From Bacteroidia bacterium (GTDB lineage: Bacteria; Bacteroidota; Bacteroidia; B-17B0; Aurantibacillaceae), in contig JAOAIP010000056.1 of NCBI GenBank assembly GCA_026414605.1, positions 1-52,732 of the forward strand: a stretch of 52,732 nt of DNA, read 5' to 3'. A model generated the notes under the pieces. The model was not told the DNA's origin. It made no database searches and saw only the letters and a program-made list of their open reading frames with translations. The position numbers were made by a program, and so were the translations under genes. Shown here piece by piece: positions 48,479-52,732 of the stretch (position 1 is the stretch's first letter; every line of letters starts with the position of its first letter).

Positions 48479-48601
48479 ATGAAGGTTAAATTCGCATTGC
48501 TTTTGTTGTTATTTTTAATTTTTGTGGCTTGCAGTACGCATCAACCTACAAGAAAATGCAATGGTAAAAAAGGAATCAAAACACCTATGGGATTGATGTA
48601 G
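48479..48601 (+). CDS. 40-residue lipoprotein
   Basis: Tiny predicted lipoprotein. A Lys-containing start and eleven hydrophobic residues lead to the lipobox IFVAC with Cys18, leaving a mature peptide of only 23 residues. That peptide is basic and ends in CNGKKGIKTPMGLM, with a second Cys. The open frame extends upstream to 48404, but the promoter box at 48451-48458 and the signal peptide place the start at 48479. It stands alone, convergent with the GNAT gene. Function unknown; entericidin-like small lipoproteins are similar only in size. Confidence 0.65.
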   Translation: MKVKFALLLLLFLIFVACSTHQPTRKCNGKKGIKTPMGLM

Positions 48602-48607
48602 AATGGA

Positions 48608-49057
48608 TTAAATATCTTTTGAAAAATCTTTAATTTTCTTTTCCATTAAATAATGCTGTATCGTATCAAATAAAACGTGTGAGGACTTTATCAGTTTGTA
48701 ATTTTGTTTTAAATAAAACCCCAAAGCATTTTCACGAGCGTGTAAAATAATTTTCTCAATACCTTTTGAAATCGCCATTTCTTCAAGTGTATTCAATATG
48801 AGTTGTCCTAAACCTTGTCCTCTAAAATCTGGATGAACTGCCATATAGCGTATTTGCGCTGTGTTTTCTTGCAAAATATCTAATCTTCCGCAAGCAATAC
48901 AAATATCATTGTACTCAATAAATGCATTAATAGATACTTTATCCAATTCGTCAAAAGATGTGTCGTATGCTTGTTTCCAAGGTTTTCGTAACACTTCATA
49001 ACGAAGGTCAAAAATCTTTTGTAAATCCTGTTCGTTTTGTGCAATTTTTACTTTCAT
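48608..49057 (-). CDS. GNAT family N-acetyltransferase
   Basis: Predicted acetyltransferase of 149 residues. It begins KIAQNEQDLQKIFDLRYEVLRKPW. The acetyl-CoA loop is clear in MAVHPDFRGQGLGQLILNTLEEMA (about residues 71-94), and the C-terminal part has ARENALGFYLKQNYKLI. The closest named type is the ElaA/YjcF-like group, whose substrates are mostly unknown. Its ATG overlaps the TGA of the upstream CoA-transferase gene (ATGA, 49054-49057), implying coupled translation. Confidence 0.87.
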   Translation of the reverse strand: MKVKIAQNEQDLQKIFDLRYEVLRKPWKQAYDTSFDELDKVSINAFIEYNDICIACGRLDILQENTAQIRYMAVHPDFRGQGLGQLILNTLEEMAISKGIEKIILHARENALGFYLKQNYKLIKSSHVLFDTIQHYLMEKKIKDFSKDI

Positions 49058-50127
49058 ACTATTTCAAAAGCAATAGATGTGATTATTTGTAACTTCTGTC
49101 CTTCTATTTCAACGGGCTTAATCAATCTTTGTGTACGTTGGTCTTTCATTACACTTTCAATGTCTTTGATAAGAGCAACAGGAATATCGTTTTGAAGGCA
49201 TTTATTGTAAATTTCTGCTGCAGGTAAATGTTTTATTTTTTCTTGTAAAATTTGATACAGGTCTTTTCTGTTTTTTACTCGGTCTGCATTGCTTGAAAAA
49301 TTTGGGTGTTCAGCAATATCATTGAGGTTGAGAAGTTGGCATAAATCAGTAAACTGCCGATTAGATCCAATGGCAAAAGTAATGTATTGTTTATCATATG
49401 TTTCAAACAATTCGCCGTAAGGTGCGATATTAGGATGTTCAGATCCCATTGGCGGTGGATTAAAGCCGGCTACTAAATAATTAGCGGCTTGATTTACTAA
49501 ACTACATACTGCAGCATCATAAAGCGAACAATGAACATACGATCCTTGACCTGTCTTTAATCTTTGATAAAGGGCTAATAAAATTCCTTCTTTTAATTGA
49601 TGTGCCGCCAAGACATCAATTAGTGCAACAGGCATTTTGTTAGGCAATTGATGATCAGGACGATTGAGATACATAAATCCTGTTTCTGCTTGTAATACTA
49701 AATCATAAGCAATACGAGTATCTGCTTTGCCAAATCCTGTAATTTGTGCATAAATTAAGCGAGGATTCAGTTGTTTTAATGTGTTATAATCAAGTTGGAA
49801 TTTTTTATCATCGCCATATTTGAAGTTGGCAATGACTATATCTATTTGTGGAATGAGTTGATGTATTTTTGGGACATTATCAGGGATATTAAAATTTAAA
49901 AACTCAATCTTTTTGAAAGCATTCACAGAAGCATAATAAGCACTTATAGGATGAGATGGATGTTCTTTTGGATTTTTCCATTGCCTTGTGATATCCCCAT
50001 TTGTATTTGGATTTTCAATCTTAATCACTTCTGCACCAAGTTCTGCCAAAAACATTCCCACCGATGGACCTGCTAAAACACTTGAAATATCTAATACTCT
50101 AATATCTTTAAGTAAATGAGACAACAT
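49054..50127 (-). CDS. CaiB/BaiF (class III) CoA-transferase family protein
   Basis: Transfers CoA between carboxylic acids. It has 357 residues, slightly short for the family (about 380-400). The N-terminal signature is LKDIRVLDISSVLAGPSVGMFLAELGAEVIKIENP. The catalytic aspartate is expected at Asp171 (PVALIDVLAAHQ), followed by LALYQRLKTGQGSYVHCSLYDAAV. The C-terminal domain (QRTQRLIKPVEI) is present. The acid substrate cannot be read from sequence; alpha-methylacyl-CoA racemase is a possible alternative activity in this superfamily. Coupled to the downstream GNAT gene. Confidence 0.88.
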   Translation of the reverse strand: MLSHLLKDIRVLDISSVLAGPSVGMFLAELGAEVIKIENPNTNGDITRQWKNPKEHPSHPISAYYASVNAFKKIEFLNFNIPDNVPKIHQLIPQIDIVIANFKYGDDKKFQLDYNTLKQLNPRLIYAQITGFGKADTRIAYDLVLQAETGFMYLNRPDHQLPNKMPVALIDVLAAHQLKEGILLALYQRLKTGQGSYVHCSLYDAAVCSLVNQAANYLVAGFNPPPMGSEHPNIAPYGELFETYDKQYITFAIGSNRQFTDLCQLLNLNDIAEHPNFSSNADRVKNRKDLYQILQEKIKHLPAAEIYNKCLQNDIPVALIKDIESVMKDQRTQRLIKPVEIEGQKLQIITSIAFEIV

Positions 50128-50135
50128 TTTTCCTG

Positions 50136-50143
50136 CAAATATA
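50136..50143 (-). promoter_or_regulatory. -7 box of the CoA-transferase gene
   Basis: Exact TATATTTG on the minus strand, ending nine bases before the ATG at 50127. Confidence 0.5.
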
Positions 50144-50413
50144 GTAATTACATTATTCTTCTTGATAATGACTTAATTACAATTTGTGTGATAAGGGGAA
50201 CTAATTCTTTTTTGAAATTAAATATATTATTTGAGTTTTTTGGAGATAAATATCGGGTAGATAATCAACCATAAAAAATATAGTAAACAAGATTTAAAAA
50301 GGAATAATTTTAATTTTTTCTCATTGACTTTCAATAACTTAAAAAACTTTTTATAACATTTTCTAACTTTATGCATTATACTTTCGTAAAAAATTTAAAA
50401 AAAGGAGATAGAG

Positions 50414-50962
50414 ATGATGAAGAAGGGGATGGGTGGGAAAGTAAAAAATATAAAGAAAATACCAATGAAAAAGTTTACATACATATTTTTTAAAGTTGTT
50501 TGTATTATCTCTTTGTGTTATAGTCAATCTGATTCAATAAAAAGTTTTAAGGATATCAAACTATTTCAACATTCTTTTGGAATTAATTTTGGAAATAATA
50601 ATGTTGATTTATTAGGATGGCCATTTTGGCAAGAATATAAAGCGAACCCACAAAACAGATACTACCGATATGATGTGATTACAGATATTGGTGTTTTTTA
50701 CAAACTTAATATCAAAGGTTTTGAAGTTGGCTATTTGCTAAAATTTCAACCAAACACCAGATATTTTGGCCACCAAATTCAAAGCAATATCATACTTGGT
50801 TATGGAAGAAGGTATCACCATAATTTTTATTGGAATCTAACATTTAAAAGTTTTATAGTGTCCAAATTGTCTTGGACAGAAACACCAATTGTAGAAAATC
50901 CCATTTTTCATCTATCCAACCTTTTTGTGCGGCGGCCTTTATCATTGCATATTCTCCACTAA
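50414..50962 (+). CDS. Secreted protein of unknown function, probably 3'-truncated
   Basis: Frame of 182 residues. AAAGGAG at 50401-50407 is a good Shine-Dalgarno for the ATG at 50414, unusual in this genome; an ATG at 50465 would give a neater signal peptide (MKKFTYIFFKVVCIISLCYSQ). The mature part (FGINFGNNNVDLLGWPFWQEY, FYKLNIKGFEVGYLLKF) looks like the start of a beta-barrel. From about residue 163 the frame runs through hemB antisense and stops being family-like sequence, so the true 3' end seems lost. A possible -7 box, TACTTTCG (50379-50386), is one mismatch off. I do not recognise the family. Confidence 0.5.
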   Translation: MMKKGMGGKVKNIKKIPMKKFTYIFFKVVCIISLCYSQSDSIKSFKDIKLFQHSFGINFGNNNVDLLGWPFWQEYKANPQNRYYRYDVITDIGVFYKLNIKGFEVGYLLKFQPNTRYFGHQIQSNIILGYGRRYHHNFYWNLTFKSFIVSKLSWTETPIVENPIFHLSNLFVRRPLSLHILH

Positions 50963-51782
50963 CATTATAGGCGGCAATAGGTAAATGAGAATTCTCACTA
51001 AACAAACAAATAATATCTAAATAAGATAAAGCGGGCTTAACCATTACAATATCTGCTCCTTCTATTTCATCTAATTTTAATTCTCTCAATGCTTCCTTGC
51101 TATTTGCAGGATTCATTTGATAGGTCTTTTTATCACCAAATTTTGGGGCACTATCTAATGCATCTCTGAATGGTCCATAAAAGCCGCTGGCGTATTTAGC
51201 AGTATATGCTAATATGGAAACATTTGTAAAATGATGGTCATCTAATATTTTTCTGATGTAACCTATTCTACCATCCATCATATCACTTGGGGCAACCATA
51301 TCTGCACCTGCTTGTGCCTGTGCTAATGCCATTTTTCCAAGCACTTCCAAAGTTTTATCGTTGACAATTTCATTGTTTTCAACAATTCCATCGTGTCCAT
51401 AATTACTGTAAGGATCCATTGCAACATCAGTAATCACAAACGTTTCGGGAAATTTTTCTTTAATTAAACGAATGGTTGATAAGTACAATCCCTTGTCGTT
51501 CCAGCTTTCAGTTCCTTTGTTATCTTTTAGTTGGTCGTTAATGTGAGGGAACAGAGCAAATGCTTTGAGCCCAAGATTTAAGCACTCTTCAATTTCTTTT
51601 AATAGAGATTGTTGAGAAAATCTATAAATACCGGGCATTGATTTAATTTCTTCTTTATCTTTTGTTTCGCTGCTTACAAAAACTGGATAGATTAAATCAT
51701 TGATAGTAAGCCAATTTTCCTGCACTAAATTTCTGATAACTTCATTTTTTCTATTCCTACGAGGACGATGAATGAGAAACAT
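50853..51782 (-). CDS. hemB: Delta-aminolevulinic acid dehydratase (porphobilinogen synthase), C-terminus replaced
   Basis: Condenses two 5-aminolevulinate molecules to porphobilinogen for haem. It has 309 residues from the ATG at 51782 (a TTG at 51794 is possible but overlaps the -7 box). The barrel is recognisable: RPRRNRKNEVIR, FALFPHI, TDVAMDPYSNYGHDG, AQAGADMVAPSDMMDGRI, and the two Schiff-base lysines Lys196 (AYTAKYASG) and Lys249 (VMVKPALSYLD). After GWIDEK (residue 293, base 50904) it ends with 16 unrelated residues. HemB proteins normally continue about 30 residues with a conserved KRAGAD-x-I-x-(S/T)-YFA segment. That segment is in none of the three minus-strand frames downstream. 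Activity is therefore doubtful. Confidence 0.9.
   Translation of the reverse strand: MFLIHRPRRNRKNEVIRNLVQENWLTINDLIYPVFVSSETKDKEEIKSMPGIYRFSQQSLLKEIEECLNLGLKAFALFPHINDQLKDNKGTESWNDKGLYLSTIRLIKEKFPETFVITDVAMDPYSNYGHDGIVENNEIVNDKTLEVLGKMALAQAQAGADMVAPSDMMDGRIGYIRKILDDHHFTNVSILAYTAKYASGFYGPFRDALDSAPKFGDKKTYQMNPANSKEALRELKLDEIEGADIVMVKPALSYLDIICLFSENSHLPIAAYNVSGEYAMIKAAAQKGWIDEKWDFLQLVFLSKTIWTL
50859..50878. repeat. Short palindrome next to the hemB truncation point
   Basis: TGTCCAAATTGTCTTGGACA has two perfect 7-base arms around a 6-base loop. It lies 25 bases from the point where hemB homology ends and close to the out-of-place stop codon. It could be a terminator stem, an excision scar or a recombination aid. 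Confidence 0.6.
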
Positions 51783-51791
51783 TTTTTGTAG

Positions 51792-51799
51792 CAAAATTA
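51792..51799 (-). promoter_or_regulatory. -7 box of hemB
   Basis: Exact TAATTTTG on the minus strand, nine bases before the ATG at 51782. Confidence 0.5.
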
Positions 51800-51840
51800 A
51801 TTAGAACTTTTCAAACAAAATAATTTAAATTTTTCACACA

Positions 51841-52431
51841 TTATCCATTTTGCAATAATTGATTGATAACAAAATGCCCTGAATTATCTTTTTGTTCAAT
51901 ATCTTTCAAGTGTTCAATTTTTTTGAATTGATGATCGTCTATAATATTTTTGAGATATTTTTTACTTAAAGGATATATGTCAGAATTTAATGTTTGACTG
52001 AAAAAATAATGAGTGGTTATGTATCCTATACCAAATAAAATATTGACATATTCTCTTTTAGAATAAATAACCAACTTACCTATTTCTTCTACTGTATAAT
52101 ATCCATCATTGATTTTCCAGCTTTTGGAAGAAAAATATCTATGTAATTTTTTTTCATATACATAACCATACACACTGCCATATTTGAAAATATAATGAAC
52201 ATAAATATCTTTCTTTTTTTCTTGTGAATGTTTATATAAAATCAAATTATTGAAGCCCCTTGGGAATGCTCTTTTTATCACATCTCCACTGTCTATTGTG
52301 TAAGATGGGCTATTCTTTTCTAATTCTTCATAGCTTAAATAAACTCCTTCTTTCCATTGATTTTGTGAGAATATGCTTTGTGAATAAAATCTAACAATAA
52401 AAAGGAAAATTACATAATAAAATGTTTTCAT
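51841..52431 (-). CDS. Secreted protein of unknown function
   Basis: Protein of 196 residues with a signal peptide (about 1-22, ending SIFSQ). The mature part starts NQWKEGVYLSYEELEKNSPSY, a pattern seen in small exported Bacteroidota proteins. A mixed alpha/beta stretch follows, with many Tyr and Lys (YVHYIFKYGSVYGYVYEKKLHRYF), then a charged tail. I recognise no domain and no catalytic motif. It lies upstream of hemB on the same strand but has its own -7 box about 58 bases before the ATG. Confidence 0.7.
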   Translation of the reverse strand: MKTFYYVIFLFIVRFYSQSIFSQNQWKEGVYLSYEELEKNSPSYTIDSGDVIKRAFPRGFNNLILYKHSQEKKKDIYVHYIFKYGSVYGYVYEKKLHRYFSSKSWKINDGYYTVEEIGKLVIYSKREYVNILFGIGYITTHYFFSQTLNSDIYPLSKKYLKNIIDDHQFKKIEHLKDIEQKDNSGHFVINQLLQNG

Positions 52432-52489
52432 ATGTGAATAATTTATTTAATCGGTGAATTCAAGTCACAAATGCAACTTTTTGATAGTG

Positions 52490-52497
52490 CAAATATA
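52490..52497 (-). promoter_or_regulatory. -7 box of the last gene
   Basis: Exact TATATTTG on the minus strand, about 58 bases before the ATG at 52431. Confidence 0.45.
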
Positions 52498-52732
52498 AAT
52501 AAAATTTTAATCTTGGAAAAATAAATAGATGTATGAGTAAATATTTATAGAAAACTCTACTCAAACAAGCAGTTTTTAGAAAAATTGTAAGGGGGATCAA
52601 AACAAGAAAAAACACTTTATACGATGAAATGTTAAAGGATATAGAGGAGGGTGTATGAATCTTTTGGGAAGTTGATTATCTTTGGTATAACTTAAAGAAG
52701 AAATTAAGTTGCAGAAAAACAGAGAGCGTTTG
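52498..52732. other. Window-end spacer without a clear gene
   Basis: No convincing start or family match was seen. A short plus-strand frame without a start codon (52551 to about 52656) reads KTLLKQAVFRKIV and ends in IEEGV; it may be a gene remnant or chance. Confidence 0.4.

Noticed and set aside
52551-52656. Short plus-strand coding frame at the window end
   Set aside because: No start codon and no recognisable family; listed only as a possible remnant.

Overview
The window is AT-rich and gene-dense, and it comes from a member of the Bacteroidota. Four lines of evidence agree. Type IX secretion (T9SS) proteins are present (PorU, SprA, a PorP/SprF protein, and cargo with type A and type B C-terminal sorting domains). 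Exact Bacteroidota -7 promoter boxes (TAnnTTTG) precede many genes. Shine-Dalgarno sequences are almost absent. Several families are typical of the phylum (DUF4476, PD40-OmpA proteins, the RuvA-SprA gene pair). I cannot place it below phylum; the SprB-like adhesin and SprF-like protein fit the gliding, non-Bacteroidales side. I found no rRNA, tRNA, CRISPR array, prophage or intact insertion sequence.

Layout. 1-8.1 kb: the end of a secreted T9SS cargo protein, facing a minus-strand run folC > DUF4476 > DUF423 > porU. 8.2-15.7 kb, plus strand: a UDP-GlcNAc 2-epimerase / phosphatidylserine decarboxylase / second epimerase operon, then a large repeat adhesin with its PorP/SprF partner and a GNAT acetyltransferase. 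15.7-18.0 kb, minus: DUF167, comB, gcvT. 18.2-25.9 kb, plus: gyrA, tyrS, rpoN, a small lipoprotein, and an in-frame YbeY/PLP-enzyme fusion. 26.1-36.4 kb, minus: ruvA, the giant sprA, and a von Willebrand A membrane protein. 36.5-44.7 kb, plus: hpt, adk, obgE, rmuC, an ABC permease, a PD40-OmpA protein and a glycosyltransferase, interrupted by two copies of a fold-back repeat. 44.7-52.4 kb: a TonB-dependent receptor with a secreted endonuclease/phosphatase, a 40-residue lipoprotein, a GNAT/CoA-transferase pair, a truncated hemB colliding with an unknown gene, and a secreted protein of unknown function.

How the genes work together. SprA is the outer-membrane translocon of T9SS. PorU removes the type A sorting signal of cargo such as the first gene. 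The PorP/SprF protein serves the type B adhesin encoded just upstream of it. The rest is mainly housekeeping: folate and one-carbon metabolism, gyrase, tRNA charging, sigma-54, purine salvage, ribosome assembly, haem synthesis, and envelope lipid and sugar synthesis.

The most unusual points are: (1) the YbeY-gamma-family PLP enzyme fusion; (2) hemB losing its conserved C-terminus at a junction that also seems to truncate the opposing gene; (3) a fold-back repeat family built of tiny GNA-type hairpins, with two full copies, a half copy and a relic; (4) a 17-bp perfect inverted repeat whose left arm has two possible partners; (5) very short predicted 5' leaders; (6) an Ala-Ser pair at the quinolone-contact site of GyrA.
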